Shown: piece after piece, positions 10,424-20,501 of the stretch
How the letters are laid out: the number at the start of each line of letters is the position of its first letter
Position numbering within the stretch: the stretch's first letter is position 1
Assembly (NCBI GenBank): GCA_946406115.1
Contig: OX291558.1
Coordinates: 15,740,205-15,804,204 of the forward strand
Length of the DNA: 64,000 nt
Source: Apoda limacodes
Taxonomy: Eukaryota > Arthropoda > Insecta > Lepidoptera > Limacodidae
Direction: 5' to 3'
Translations under genes and position numbers: made by a program
The notes under the pieces: generated by a model
The model's database searches: none
Told to the model about the DNA's origin: nothing
What the model saw: only the letters and a program-made list of their open reading frames with translations

Positions 10424-12925
10424 TTTTTTTTTTTTTTTTTTTTTTTTAATACCACTAAGGTGGCAAACAAGCCTACGGTCCGCCTGATGGTAAGCGGTCA
10501 CCGTAGCCTATGGACGCTTGCAACACCAGGGGCATCACTCGCGCGTTGCCGACCCTTCAGAAATCTAATAACTTCTTTTTTGAAGAACCCCATACTGTAG
10601 TCCTTAGAGAAAACCTTGGCAGGGAGCTCATTCCACAACCCAAGGGTTCGCGGGAGGAAGTTTCTCTGAAACCGCACTGTTCGCGACCATTTTGGTTCCA
10701 AAGTGTGAGAATGAATTCCCTGTCGATGGCGAGCGGTGCGATGGTAGAAAGTAGCCGTGGGCATCATTTCGAACAATTCCTCAGAACACAATCCATTGTA
10801 CAAGCGGTAGAACACACACAGGGAGGCAAAGTCTCTCCTCAGACTTAAGGGTTCGATACCGCAAGTGAGTTTGGGATCGTCGACAATTCTCACAGCCCGT
10901 CGTTGAACCGAGTCAAAAGGGCCAAGCTGGTATCCGGGTGCACCCGCCCAGAGATGGCAGCAGTACTCCATATGGGGCCGGACTTGCGACTTGTAAAGTA
11001 GCAACCTTTGCCCCGACGTGAAGTACTGCTTCGCTCTGTTGAGTACACCAAGTTTTTTGGACGCCAGCTTTACCTTGCCTAGCAAATGATCTCGGAACTG
11101 AACATCGCTGGAGATGTCAACGCCAAGGATCCCAATGCTCTTGGAGATAGAGAGGGGAGTGTTCTGGAATTGTGGGACTACAGTGAATGGGGTTTTCTTA
11201 GCGGTGAACGCGCAGACTTGTGTCTTTGAAGGGTTGAATCGGACCAAGTTTTCCCGCCCCCAGTCAGAGACCTTGGACAGACCGATCTCGATTTGAGACA
11301 CAAGTTCTTCACGCTTTTCCTCCACAACGGAACGTGGGATGCTTGCACGGCCCGTGTAATAAGCGTCTCCAGTACTGTCATCTGCATAGCAATGTATGTT
11401 GTTGATGTCCAACATATCATTGATGTGCAGTAGAAACAGCGTAGGAGACAGCACAGAGCCTTGCGGGACACCAGCATTAATGTCCATGCTATCAGAGCAA
11501 CTACCGTCAACTACGGCTCGTATGCTTCTGCCGGACAAAAAGCTAGCCACCCATTTGCACAAACCCTCGGGCACTCCGTAAGAAGGCAACTTCGATAGAA
11601 GACCCCGGTGCCAGACCCGATCGAACGCCTTCGCTATGTCTAGGCTACATGCCAATGCCTCCCCCTGACTCTCAATGGCTAGTGCCCATCGGTGTGTGAG
11701 ATACACTAGAAGGTCACCAGTTGAGCGACCGTGGCGAAAGCCATATTGACGGTCACTGATCAGGTCGTGTTTTTCTAGGTATCTCAAAAGCTGTGTGTTG
11801 ATCACACGCTCCATCACCTTGGAGAGGAGAGAGGTTATAGCGATAGGCCTGTAATTCGATGGATCTGATCTATCGCCCTTTTTGGGCACCGGGTGCACAT
11901 TTGCAGTCTTCCATGAAGACGGAAATTGCCTAGTGTGGTAGGAAAGCGTGAAGAGGCGCGTGAGTACAGGACATAACTCAGGAGCACACTGCTTAAGCAC
12001 CACTGCTGGTATGCCGTCTGGCCCACTCGACTTATGAACGTCTAAGGAAAGCAACGCCCGCCGGACCTCGCGCTGTGTTATAGTGATTTCCGGCATGGTC
12101 TTACCGCACCACGGTAAAGTAGGTGGTACAGCGCCTTCGTCGTTCACATTCGAGTTAGAGGCAAAGAGACTGCCCAATAGATCGGCTTTCTCTTTTGCAC
12201 TGTGGGCCAAGTCACCATCGGTCTTTCGCAGTGGTGGTAATGACGACTGGCAGAAGTTCCCCTCGGCAGCTTTAGCGAGCGACCAGAAAGCACGACTCCC
12301 AGAAGGATAGCTCGCAAGTCGCCCACCTATTTTGCCGATGAATTGGAATTTTGCTCTGGCAGTTGCTTTCTTACTGAACCTCGAGGCAGCATTTAATTTG
12401 CGTTTTAACTCAGAAATATTCGGATCCTTATTATTACGAGCCGTGGTCCAAGCCTCATACGCAGTTTGCTTAAGAATTTTAGCTTCTCTGCAAGGCCTAT
12501 TAAACCACGGTCGTTTTTTGACGCCGGCAGCTACTCGCAGGTTAGGAATGAAACATTCCATACCAGCGAGGATTGTCTCAGTGACTGCGGCTGCGCAGAC
12601 GTCAGGATCTTCTGAGCTATAGCAGATCTGCCTCCACGGGTACGATGCATAAAATTCTCGCAATCCATCCCAGTCTGCCGACTTATAATGCCACACACGA
12701 CGCCAATTAGTTGGCCCAGAAGGATCGGGTTGTGTGCATGACAATCGAGTCCGGATGAGACAGTGGTCCGAGGAGCCAGGAGGCGCATCCACTGAGACGG
12801 AGTATCCATCCGGACGTGTAGTCAGCAGAAGGTCCAGTAAGGAGCTTGTATGGTCCTCTATATCTGGTATTCTCGTTGGAGAAAGTACCAGCTGAGAGAA
12901 TCCATAGGTCAGAGCAAATTCATAA
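10424..12925 (-). mobile_element. LINE-J copy A, 5'-truncated non-LTR retrotransposon
   Basis: Bounded at its 3' end by an oligo-T tract (10424-10447, the poly-A tail on the minus strand). The conserved 3' end 'tggtaagcggtcaccgtagcc' follows. It aligns by eye with copies B and C across the whole RT region and loses similarity at about 12926, where copy C continues into the rest of the endonuclease. Its left half of the endonuclease is therefore missing, typical of incomplete target-primed reverse transcription. Poly-A tail, APE-type endonuclease and single-frame RT point to the Jockey superfamily; the clade is not settled. Confidence 0.9.
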
Positions 12926-12999
12926 AAAAATACAACAGGCGGTCTTATCACTAAAAAGTGATCTCTTCCAGACAACCTAAGGGTAAAGGATATTATCAT
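10498..12999 (-). CDS. Endonuclease-reverse transcriptase ORF of LINE-J copy A
   Basis: One open frame of 833 codons. Residues 1 to ~24 come from flanking DNA, so the start is not the element's own. Residues ~25-80 are the end of the APE endonuclease (LVLSPTRIPDIEDHTSSLLD, then GSSDHCLI with the catalytic SDH). After a linker, the RT shows SSGPDGIPAVVLK, NYRPIAITSLLSKVMERVI, the DIAKAFDRVWH motif, GVPQGSVLSPTLFLLHINDM and the intact catalytic YADD in HCYADDSTGD. The C-terminal thumb/connection ends in VRPHMEYCCHLWAG and a LWNELPAK-like segment. No stop or frameshift in about 800 element-derived codons suggests a recent insertion. Enzymatically it lacks most of the endonuclease. Confidence 0.88.
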   Translation of the reverse strand: MIISFTLRLSGRDHFLVIRPPVVFFYEFALTYGFSQLVLSPTRIPDIEDHTSSLLDLLLTTRPDGYSVSVDAPPGSSDHCLIRTRLSCTQPDPSGPTNWRRVWHYKSADWDGLREFYASYPWRQICYSSEDPDVCAAAVTETILAGMECFIPNLRVAAGVKKRPWFNRPCREAKILKQTAYEAWTTARNNKDPNISELKRKLNAASRFSKKATARAKFQFIGKIGGRLASYPSGSRAFWSLAKAAEGNFCQSSLPPLRKTDGDLAHSAKEKADLLGSLFASNSNVNDEGAVPPTLPWCGKTMPEITITQREVRRALLSLDVHKSSGPDGIPAVVLKQCAPELCPVLTRLFTLSYHTRQFPSSWKTANVHPVPKKGDRSDPSNYRPIAITSLLSKVMERVINTQLLRYLEKHDLISDRQYGFRHGRSTGDLLVYLTHRWALAIESQGEALACSLDIAKAFDRVWHRGLLSKLPSYGVPEGLCKWVASFLSGRSIRAVVDGSCSDSMDINAGVPQGSVLSPTLFLLHINDMLDINNIHCYADDSTGDAYYTGRASIPRSVVEEKREELVSQIEIGLSKVSDWGRENLVRFNPSKTQVCAFTAKKTPFTVVPQFQNTPLSISKSIGILGVDISSDVQFRDHLLGKVKLASKKLGVLNRAKQYFTSGQRLLLYKSQVRPHMEYCCHLWAGAPGYQLGPFDSVQRRAVRIVDDPKLTCGIEPLSLRRDFASLCVFYRLYNGLCSEELFEMMPTATFYHRTARHRQGIHSHTLEPKWSRTVRFQRNFLPRTLGLWNELPAKVFSKDYSMGFFKKEVIRFLKGRQRASDAPGVASVHRLR
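12927..12990 (-). mobile_element. Small remnant related to LINE2 3' region
   Basis: 'acaacaggcggtcttatcac' and 'tctcttccagacaacct' match 'acaacaggcgatcttatcgc' and 'tttctactagataaccta' at 16555-16605, in the 3' untranslated part of LINE2. The copy A truncation point falls exactly at this remnant, and it supplies the first codons of the copy A ORF. Confidence 0.65.
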
Positions 13000-13422
13000 C
13001 GAAACTAAAAGTATCTGTGCATTATATACAATTACAATGGATTTCCTAATTTTTAAATACTTAGTACTAATAAATTTTAAAAAGAAAAATTATAAACATA
13101 ATATTTACCTAACATATGTTTTATTTCTACACAGAAAACCAAAACTGGTTTTTAATTATTATTTCCGCACACATTTAAGCACCGGCCATTAAAACTATAG
13201 AATTTGTTTTGCAAATACTTATGTTACCTTGCAAATTGTTTAGGATAATATTCTTAACATTCTCATCCTGTAATAAAATCGCTGCTGCCTGCTGCTCAAA
13301 GATGGGTACATCAAAACCTATTTGGAGGAAATATATGCATGTCCATATCAAACTTTAGATCTTGTTATTCCCCAAAATCCGGGATCGAAAAAAATAAAAT
13401 TCAGTTACAATCACCGTAGCAG
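12991..13422. other. Short intergenic stretch, nothing recognised
   Basis: AT-rich, no ORF of interest. Ends where the ~0.7 kb tandem duplication begins. Confidence 0.4.
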
Positions 13423-13629
13423 TACTTTTGTTGATGAGTATTAATATAGGTTTGATACCTGTATAGAAGAGAAAGCCTATATTTGTTTCAATAATAATTT
13501 ACATCAGCGCTTAAAACACATCACACTTGCAAATTACGAGAGTACTTTGATTGTTAATTAATTAATAGTTTTATAAGCGATGTAACCTAACTTACACAGA
13601 CCTATACTTATCCCTCGCATTTATCTATC

Positions 13630-13646
13630 TAATACCTTTAGACGAG

Positions 13647-13697
<51 letters not shown>

Positions 13698-13972
13698 GTG
13701 AACTTCGGAAACGGCTACCATGATTTTCATGTAATTAGTATGCAGGGGGTTTCGGGGTCGATAAATCGATCTAGCTAGTTTTAATTTTTAGAAAATGTCA
13801 TTGTATCGGTATTTTCAGGCAATGATAAACTGAAAAATATGACTCTTCCTGACATCTTTTGTGCAAGTAAGTAGTAAAACTATTATTTTTACCGACACAA
13901 CAACAGTTAAGCTACTTGACAATAGATGGCGTTGTTAAAAAAAACGAGCAAAGCTCGGTCTCCAGTTACGAT
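13630..13972 (+). repeat. Interspersed repeat family H (duplication unit 1)
   Basis: From 'taatacctttagacgagcaa' through a (TA)n tract (13648-13695), 'cgataaatcgatctagctag', 'atgactcttcctgacatct' and 'acaatagatggcgttgtt' to 'gagcaaagctcggtctccag'. Same family as 3919-4139. A LINE-J fragment begins directly at its end. Confidence 0.7.
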
Positions 13973-14126
13973 AATTGTCGACGATTCCAAACTCACTTGC
14001 GGTATCGAGCCCTTAAGTCTGAGGAGAGACTTTGCCTCCCTGTGTGTGTTCTACCGCTTGTACAATGGGTTGTGTTCTGAAGAATTGTTAAAAATGATGC
14101 CCACGGCTACTTTCTACCATCGCACC
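13973..14126 (+). mobile_element. LINE-J fragment in duplication unit 1, cut by junction
   Basis: Starts at 'aattgtcgacgattccaaac', which matches the C-terminal RT region of copies A-C, and encodes VDDSKLTCGIEPLSLRRDFA in the element frame. It is broken at 14126 by the duplication junction, so the 3' end is missing here. Confidence 0.85.
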
Positions 14127-14340
14127 TACTTACACATACTTTTGTTGATGAGTATTGATATAGGTTTGATACCTGTATAGAAGAGAAAGCCTATATTTGT
14201 TTCAATAATTTACATCAGCGCTTAAAACACATCACACTTGCAAATTACGAGAGTTCTTTGATTGTTAATTAATTAATAGTTTTATAAGCGATGTAACCTA
14301 ACTTACACAGACCTATACTTATCCCTCGCATTTATCTATC

Positions 14341-14357
14341 TAATACCTTTAGACGAG

Positions 14358-14396
<39 letters not shown>

Positions 14397-14671
14397 GTGA
14401 ACTTCGGAAACGGCTACCATGATTTTCATGTAATTAGTATGCAGGGGGTTTCGGGGTCGATAAATCGATCTAGCTAGTTTTAATTTTTAGAAAATGTCAT
14501 TGTATCGGTGTTTTCAGGCAATGATAAACTGAAAAATATGACTCTTCCTGACATCTTTTGTGCAAGTAAGTAGTAAAACTATTATTTTTACCGACACAAC
14601 AACAGTTAAGCTACTTGACAATAGATGGCGTTGTTAAAAAAAACGAGCAAAGCTCGGTCTCCAGTTACGAT
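14341..14671 (+). repeat. Interspersed repeat family H (duplication unit 2)
   Basis: Near-identical to 13630-13972, with a (TA)n tract (14360-14394) about 13 bases shorter. Confidence 0.7.
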
Positions 14672-15124
14672 AATTGTCGACGATTCCAAACTCACTTGCG
14701 GTATCGAGCCCTTAAGTCTGAGGAGAGACTTTGCCTCCCTGTGTGTGTTCTACCGCTTGTACAATGGGTTGTGTTCTGAAGAATTGTTAAAAATGATGCC
14801 CACGGCTACTTTCTACCATCGCACCGCTCGCCATCGGCAGGGAATTCATTCTCACACTTTAGAACCTAAATGGTCGCGTACAGTGCGGTTTCAGGGAAAC
14901 TTCCTCCCGCGAACGCTTAATTTGTGGAATGAGCTCCCTGCCAAGGTTTTCTGCAAGGACTACAGTATGGAGTTCTTCAAGAAAGAAGTTATTAGATTTC
15001 TGAAGGGTCGACAACGCGCAAGTGATACCCCTGGTGTTGCAAGCGTCCATAGGCTACGGTGACCGCTTACCATCAGGCGGACCGTAAGCTTGTTTGCCAC
15101 CTTAGTGGAATAAAAAAAAAAAAT
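14672..15124 (+). mobile_element. LINE-J copy, strongly 5'-truncated, complete 3' end
   Basis: Carries the last ~125 codons of the LINE-J ORF in one open frame (part of 14625-15062, whose first 16 codons come from repeat H), then the conserved 3' end 'gaccgcttaccatcaggcgg' and an A-rich tail (15111-15123). The truncation point is the same as at 13973, as expected if the tandem duplication copied one insertion. Confidence 0.9.
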
Positions 15125-15966
15125 ACTATGTACAAAAGCACATTTAAGTTAATTCTAAAAGGTGAAATTGAAAGTTGTTTTTTTACAGCTCCAAGGGACT
15201 GTGGACCTTAATATCTGCTCGCATTTCTGAAAGAAATGATATTGACCTGTCTTAACAGGTAGACAGACGACAAAGAGAAATTACATGAATTCCTTTTTCT
15301 TTCTTTTGATTTCGTTCCAGAAGGAAAACGTCCATACTGTTGGACTCAGGGCACCCTCATATGTATTGGCAACGGCTGGTTATGAGACGCCTGTTTCCAC
15401 TAGCATCCTGCGGCTCTAACTAGGTCGTCGGTCTACCTATTAGTTTTAAGGTAATGAACTCCTAAAAGAAACCATAAATACTCACTCATCACTGCGACTA
15501 CCGCGAGACCATAGACATATTTACTGAAAACTCGTACTCTTAACAATTACAACATCAAGACCCCGGATGAGAGTTCTTTCCATAAAACTAGGTACATCTA
15601 CCGAACGACCACAGTTTTGCATAAAGTTCACAAGCACTTAATGTATTCCACGAGAACTGAGCTCATAGCTTCTAATAGAATTTTCCATCAACTACATTAT
15701 AGACATTAGACACCGTGGAGGCACTTTCAAGTCGGCTTCGGGCGTCGTGCTGACTTCATAATGAAAGGTGTGTCGAATTCCTTTGAGAGATAAATGGAAC
15801 AGGCTTAGACTAATTACACGACGTTGATATTAAATTATGTCCGTACGTAATATCTGTTGGACAGTAAAATTAGCGTTAAAATGAATTTTAAATGTTTTTT
15901 TTTTTCAAATTTCTTTTCTATTATACTCTATAATCTACACATTCTTCAATAAGAAAAAATGCAAAA
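15125..15966. other. Unclassified stretch between LINE insertions
   Basis: Less AT-rich than its surroundings, but no open frame or repeat was recognised. Could be host unique sequence or an old element I do not know. Confidence 0.4.
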
Positions 15967-16470
15967 AAGACCTAAATAATTATAGACCGACCTTAATTTC
16001 GATTTTTTCAAAAATTTTTGAAAAACTATGCATGCCCGACAAAACATAATATTATAAGGACAGAGCAGAATGGCTTTCAAAAAAACAAGTCTACTATGTT
16101 AGCAAGTTTTATGTTGTTATGAGAAATAACTAAAAAAATAGATATAAAGAGAGCAGTAACTGGCTTGTTTTTTGACATGACCAGGGCGTTTGATTTTGTA
16201 AAACATGAACTACTTTTAGAGAAATGTGAAAAATACGGTATTCGTGGCCCTGCTCTAATGTGATTGAAAAGCTATTTAAAGAACCAAAAACAGTGTGTAG
16301 AAATCACGCGAATTGATGCAAATCACTATTTAAAGGATACAAATCGCCATACAGAGATAACAATCTAGGTATTCCACAGGGAAGCATACTCGGTCCGTTA
16401 TTGTTCATTTTATATATCAATGATTTACCGTCTGTAACAGATCATCAATGTGTACTTTTTGCGGATGACA
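15967..16470 (+). mobile_element. Old AT-rich LINE (LINE1), RT part, segment 1 of 3
   Basis: Broken reading gives NNYRPTLISIFSKIFEKLC, FFDMTRAFDFVKHELLLEK (RT motif A region), a [19 protein letters not shown] segment with frameshifts, INDLPSV and finally LFADDI, where an opposite-strand LINE interrupts it at 16471. Several stops and frameshifts make it a pseudogene. It is the host of all later insertions up to 24.2 kb. Jockey/CR1-like by motif spacing; clade uncertain. Confidence 0.8.
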
Positions 16471-17637
16471 TACAATACAATACAATACAAATATCCTTTA
16501 TTGCACAAAACAAAAACACAAACTTATTGAAAAAATAATAATAAAAAACACGTACAACAGGCGATCTTATCGCCAGATGGCGATTTCTACTAGATAACCT
16601 ATGTTGGTATTGATATACAAATTTAAAAGATTGGAATGGTAGGATGTGCAAAATTGTACAAAAACTGAAATAAAGATATAGGTAACATAGAATAAGAATA
16701 AATTACCAAATAAATATATAACTACAAAATACATAAATACCCTTATACATAAAATATAAAATACATAAATTCCTTACATAAAAATACATAAACTACACAT
16801 AAATAAAACAATCATAACTTAAATATTTAAGTGTCTACATCAGAAGAAAAAGGGAGCAAAACAACAAGGTTATGCGAGATTTAAAAAATGCTTTTTCACT
16901 TGTGCTTTGAAGGTTGTAAGTGATTGTGCTTTTCGGATATCTACTGGGAGAGAGTTCCACAATCGCACTGCTTGTACGGTGAAGGAATCATCGTAAAATT
17001 TTGAGTTGTGACTCGGTGTATTAAGTAATAAATTAGAGGAGGAACGCAAAGAGGCATAGTAACCAAAACGCTCTTTGAGATAAGAAGGGTAGCTAGGATT
17101 GAACAGCACACAGTAAAGAAGTGAAAGAATATGAGCATTCCGGCGAAAGCGAATTGGGAGCCACTTGAGCTTCACGCGGAAATTGGAAATATGGTCATAT
17201 TTGCGTAATCCAAATATAAACCAAATACAGAGATTTTGTAGTCGCTCAAGTTTGTTTAATTGGTCTTCAGTTAAATCAGGATAGCTAGCATCGGCGTAAT
17301 CGAGTATAGGAAGCAAAAGAGAGTGTGCAAGAACAATTTTAGTGTCCGTGGGTAGGAAATTTTGCAGCCTTCTTAGGGAACCTACAGCGGAAAACATTTT
17401 CCTACTGACCTCGGCTATCTGTGAAGTCCAAGACATACTACTATCTATAATAATACCTAGATTCTTAACCTGGTAATTATAAGGTATAAGTACATTGTCT
17501 ACACAAACTTTTGGGAGCCTAACCCAGTTTATTCTAGACATAAACTTTGGACTGCCTAGTATTATGGCCTGGGTTTTTGCTGGGTTTATTTTTATGCCAA
17601 AGGCTTTGCTCCATTCTGAAATATAGATCATTATCAT
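16471..17637 (-). mobile_element. LINE2 insertion, 5'-truncated
   Basis: The 3' end on the minus strand is (TTGTA)n, seen as 'tacaatacaatacaatacaa' from 16471, preceded by a ~390 bp AT-rich 3' region. The coding part runs up to 17637, where LINE1 reading resumes ('cattataagttatattctac'). It is inserted in opposite orientation into the RT core of LINE1. Confidence 0.82.
16870..17637 (-). CDS. C-terminal reverse transcriptase ORF of LINE2 (partial)
   Basis: 255 uninterrupted codons. ISEWSKAFGIKINPAKTQAI follows the lost catalytic box; then NYQVKNLGIIIDSSMSWTSQ, a LLLPILDYADASYPDLT segment, the NKLERLQNLCIWFI helix and AVRLWNSLPVDIRKA near the end. This is the post-catalytic half of a Jockey-superfamily RT. 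The YADD motif and everything upstream are absent through 5' truncation, so the apparent start is not a true initiator. Its open state suggests a younger insertion than LINE1. Confidence 0.8.
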   Translation of the reverse strand: MIMIYISEWSKAFGIKINPAKTQAIILGSPKFMSRINWVRLPKVCVDNVLIPYNYQVKNLGIIIDSSMSWTSQIAEVSRKMFSAVGSLRRLQNFLPTDTKIVLAHSLLLPILDYADASYPDLTEDQLNKLERLQNLCIWFIFGLRKYDHISNFRVKLKWLPIRFRRNAHILSLLYCVLFNPSYPSYLKERFGYYASLRSSSNLLLNTPSHNSKFYDDSFTVQAVRLWNSLPVDIRKAQSLTTFKAQVKKHFLNLA

Positions 17638-18310
17638 TATAAGTTATATTCTACTGTAAATAAGGTACTAGAATGGTTGGAAAATTATAATTTATAAGTT
17701 AATTTATCTAAAACTAGGTACATACAATTTTGAAATTATAAAAGAACTAACCCGTTTCTCAGTATAAAAGGTAATGGACAGATATTAGAGAAAGCAAATA
17801 AAATAATAATTTTAGGATTGACAGTGGATAAACACTGTAACTGGAAGAGTCATATTCATAAAATTTGTAAAACAACTTAATAAGTTTGTATTTGCTCTAA
17901 GAAGTTTACGAAAAACAGTCGGCGAACAAGCAGCCCTTACGGCTTATCATGGTTACGTAGCCTCAGTGTTGAGGTATGGTATTTTGCTCTGGGGTAATTC
18001 TACGGACATTAATAAAGTATTTGTGGCACAAAAGAAATGTATCAGAGCAATCACCTGTATTACTCCATAGGATTCCTGCAGAAAATTATTCAAAAAATTA
18101 AATGTAATGACTGTTACATCTCTATACATATTTGAGATAAATGTTTTTGTAAAAAAAACAATCTTATTCATTTAATAAGGTAACAGATAACAGGGCTCGA
18201 AACTTTATATGTCGAAATCCTACCAAATTAGAATATCCTCCTTGTAATACATCTCTTTATCATAATAAGTGTGGAGTAATGACTGTCAAAATATACATAT
18301 ATTTTGATAT
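17638..18310 (+). mobile_element. LINE1 segment 2 of 3, after the LINE2 insertion
   Basis: Continues the LINE1 RT after LFADDI: VLEWLENYNL, a GNGQILEKANKIIILGLTVD-like stretch with TVDKHCNWKSHI, then out-of-frame matches to an ALRSLRKTVGEQAALTAYHG-like thumb region. Ends at 18310, where LINE-J copy B begins. Confidence 0.7.
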
Positions 18311-20306
18311 ACCACGGCTCGTTTTAATAAGGATCCGAATATTTCTGAGTTAAAACGCAAATTAAATGCTGCCTCGAGGTTCAGTAAGAAAGCAACTGCC
18401 AGAGCAAAATTCCAATTCATCGGCAAAATAGGTGGGCGACTTGCGAGCTATCCTTCTGGGAGTCGTGCTTTCTGGTCGCTTGCCAAAGCTGCCGAAGGGA
18501 ACTTCTGCCAGTCGTCGTTACCACCACTGAGAAAGACCGATGGTGACTTGGCCCATAGTGCTAAAGAGAAAGCCGATCTACTGGGCAGTCTCTTTGCCTC
18601 GAACTCGAATATGAACGATGAAGGCGCTGTACCACCTACTATACCGTGGTGCGGTAAGACCATGCCGGAAATCTCCATAACGCAGCGGGAGGTCAGGCGG
18701 GCGTTGCTCTCTCTAGACGTTCATAAGTCGAGTGGGCCAGACGGTATACCAGCAGTGGTGCTTAAGCAGTGTGCTCCTGAGTTATGTCCTGTACTCACGC
18801 GCCTCTTCGCGCTTTCCTACCACACTAGGCAATTTCCGTCTTCATGGAAGACTGCGAATGTGCACCCGGTGCCCAAAAAGGGCGATAGATCAGATCCATC
18901 GAATTACAGGCCTATCGCTATTACCTCTCTCCTCTCTAAGGTGATGGAGCGTGTGATCAACACACAGCTTTTGAGATACCTAGAAAAACATGACCTGCTC
19001 AGCGACCGCCAATATGGCTTTCGCCACGGTCGCTCGACTGGTGACCTTCTAGTGTATCTCACACACCGATGGGCACTAGCCATTGAGAGTCAGGGGGAGG
19101 CATTGGCATGTAGCCTGGACATAGCGAAGGCGTTTGATCGGGTCTGGCACCGCGGTCTTCTATCGAAGTTGCCATCTTACGGAGTGCCCGAGGGTTTGTG
19201 CAAATGGGTGGCTAGCTTTTTGTCCGGCAGACGCATACGAGCCGTAGTTGACGGTAGTTGCTCTGATAGCATGGACATTAATGCTGGTGTCCCGCAAGGC
19301 TCTGTGCTGTCTCCTACGCTGTTTCTACTGCATATCAATGACATGTTGGACATGAACAACATACATTGCTATGCAAATGACAGTACTGGAGACGCTTTTT
19401 ACACGGGTCGTGCAAACATCCCTCGTTCCGTTGTGGAGGAAAACCGCGGAGAACTTGTGTCTCAAATCGAGACCACACTGTCCCAGGTCTCTGACTGGGG
19501 ACGGGTAAACTTGGTCCGATTCAACCCTACAAAGACACAAGTGTGCGCGTTCACCGCTAAGAAAACTCCATTCACTGTAGTCCCACAATTCCAGAACACT
19601 CCCCTCTCCATCTCCAAGAGCATTGGGATCCTTGGTGTCGACATCTCCAGCGATGTTCAGTTCCGAGATCATTTATCAGATAAGGTGAAGCTGGCGTCCA
19701 AAAAACTTGGTGTACTCAACAGAGCGAAGCAGTACTTCACGTCGGGGCAAAGGTTGTTACTTTACAAGTCGCAAGTTCGGCCCCATATGGAGTACTGCTG
19801 CCATCTCTGGGCAGGTGCACCCGGATACCAGCTTGGCCCTTTTGACTCGGTTCAACGACGGGCTGTGAGAATTGTCGACGATTCCAAACTCACTTGCGGT
19901 ATCGAGCCCTTAAGTCTAAGGAGAGACTTTGCCTCACTGTGTGTGTTCTACCGCTTGTACAATGGGTTGTGTTCTGAGGAATTGTTCGAAATGATGCCCA
20001 CGGCTACTTTCTACCATCGCACCGCTCGCCATCGGCAGGGAATCCATTCTCACACTTTAGAACCTAAATGGTCGCGTACAGTGCGGTTTCAGAGAAACTT
20101 CCTCCCGCGAACGCTTAAGTTGTGGAATGAGCTCCATGCCAAGGTATTCTGCAAGGACTACAGTATGGAGTTCTTCAAGAAAGAAGTTATTAGATTTCTG
20201 AAGGGTCGGCAACGCGCAAGTGCTACCCCTGGTGTTGCAAGCGTCCATAGGCTACGGTGACCGCTTACCATCAGGCGGGCCGTAAGCTTGTTTGCCACCT
20301 TAGTGG

Positions 20307-20341
<35 letters not shown>
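18311..20341 (+). mobile_element. LINE-J copy B, 5'-truncated
   Basis: Similarity to copies A and C starts at 'accacggctcgttttaataa' and runs to a ~30 nt A tail (20310-20341). The frame is open from about 18326 to 20260 (645 codons), containing the RT and C-terminal regions but no endonuclease. RT motifs DIAKAFDRVWH and GVPQGSVLSPTLF are intact, but the catalytic box reads CYANDS instead of CYADDS (near 19369-19383). That replaces one of the two essential aspartates, so this RT should be inactive despite its open frame. Confidence 0.92.
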
Positions 20342-20342
<1 letters not shown>

Positions 20343-20501
20343 AATAGTTTTTCGAAACATGTCAGAGAGCTAACATTAAAAAAGTTGCAATTTGAACTAA
20401 AGAGAGTACTCATAGATAAAAGTTTGTGTACACTACACGATTTCTTTTAATTCACGAGACATCAGATATTTACTGACTATGCAGTTAATTACTTATTATT
20501 A
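20342..20501 (+). mobile_element. LINE1 segment 3 of 3 (3' terminal part)
   Basis: Approximate reading 'IVFRNMSES..LKKLQFELKRVLIDKSLCTLHDF' is typical of the C-terminus of AT-rich Jockey/CR1-like RTs. It therefore continues the broken LINE1 after copy B. Copy C's oligo-T begins immediately after it. Confidence 0.6.

Larger units (their letters stand above)
13423..14826. repeat. Tandem duplication of a ~0.7 kb segment
   Basis: The block from 'tacttttgttgatgagtatt' (13423) through repeat H and a LINE-J fragment to 'ctaccatcgcacc' (14126) recurs from 14138 to 14826. The copies are almost identical; they differ mainly in the length of the (TA)n tract and a few substitutions. A ~11-nt filler 'tacttacacat' sits at the junction. 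The second copy continues into the rest of the LINE-J 3' end. The duplication therefore happened after the LINE insertion and is recent, or is an assembly artefact. Confidence 0.85.

Noticed and set aside
10510..12622. Plus-strand open frames over LINE-J copy A (e.g. 10510-10848, 12332-12622)
   Set aside because: Antisense shadows of the RT frame; the same shadows recur on copies B and C with matching sequence.
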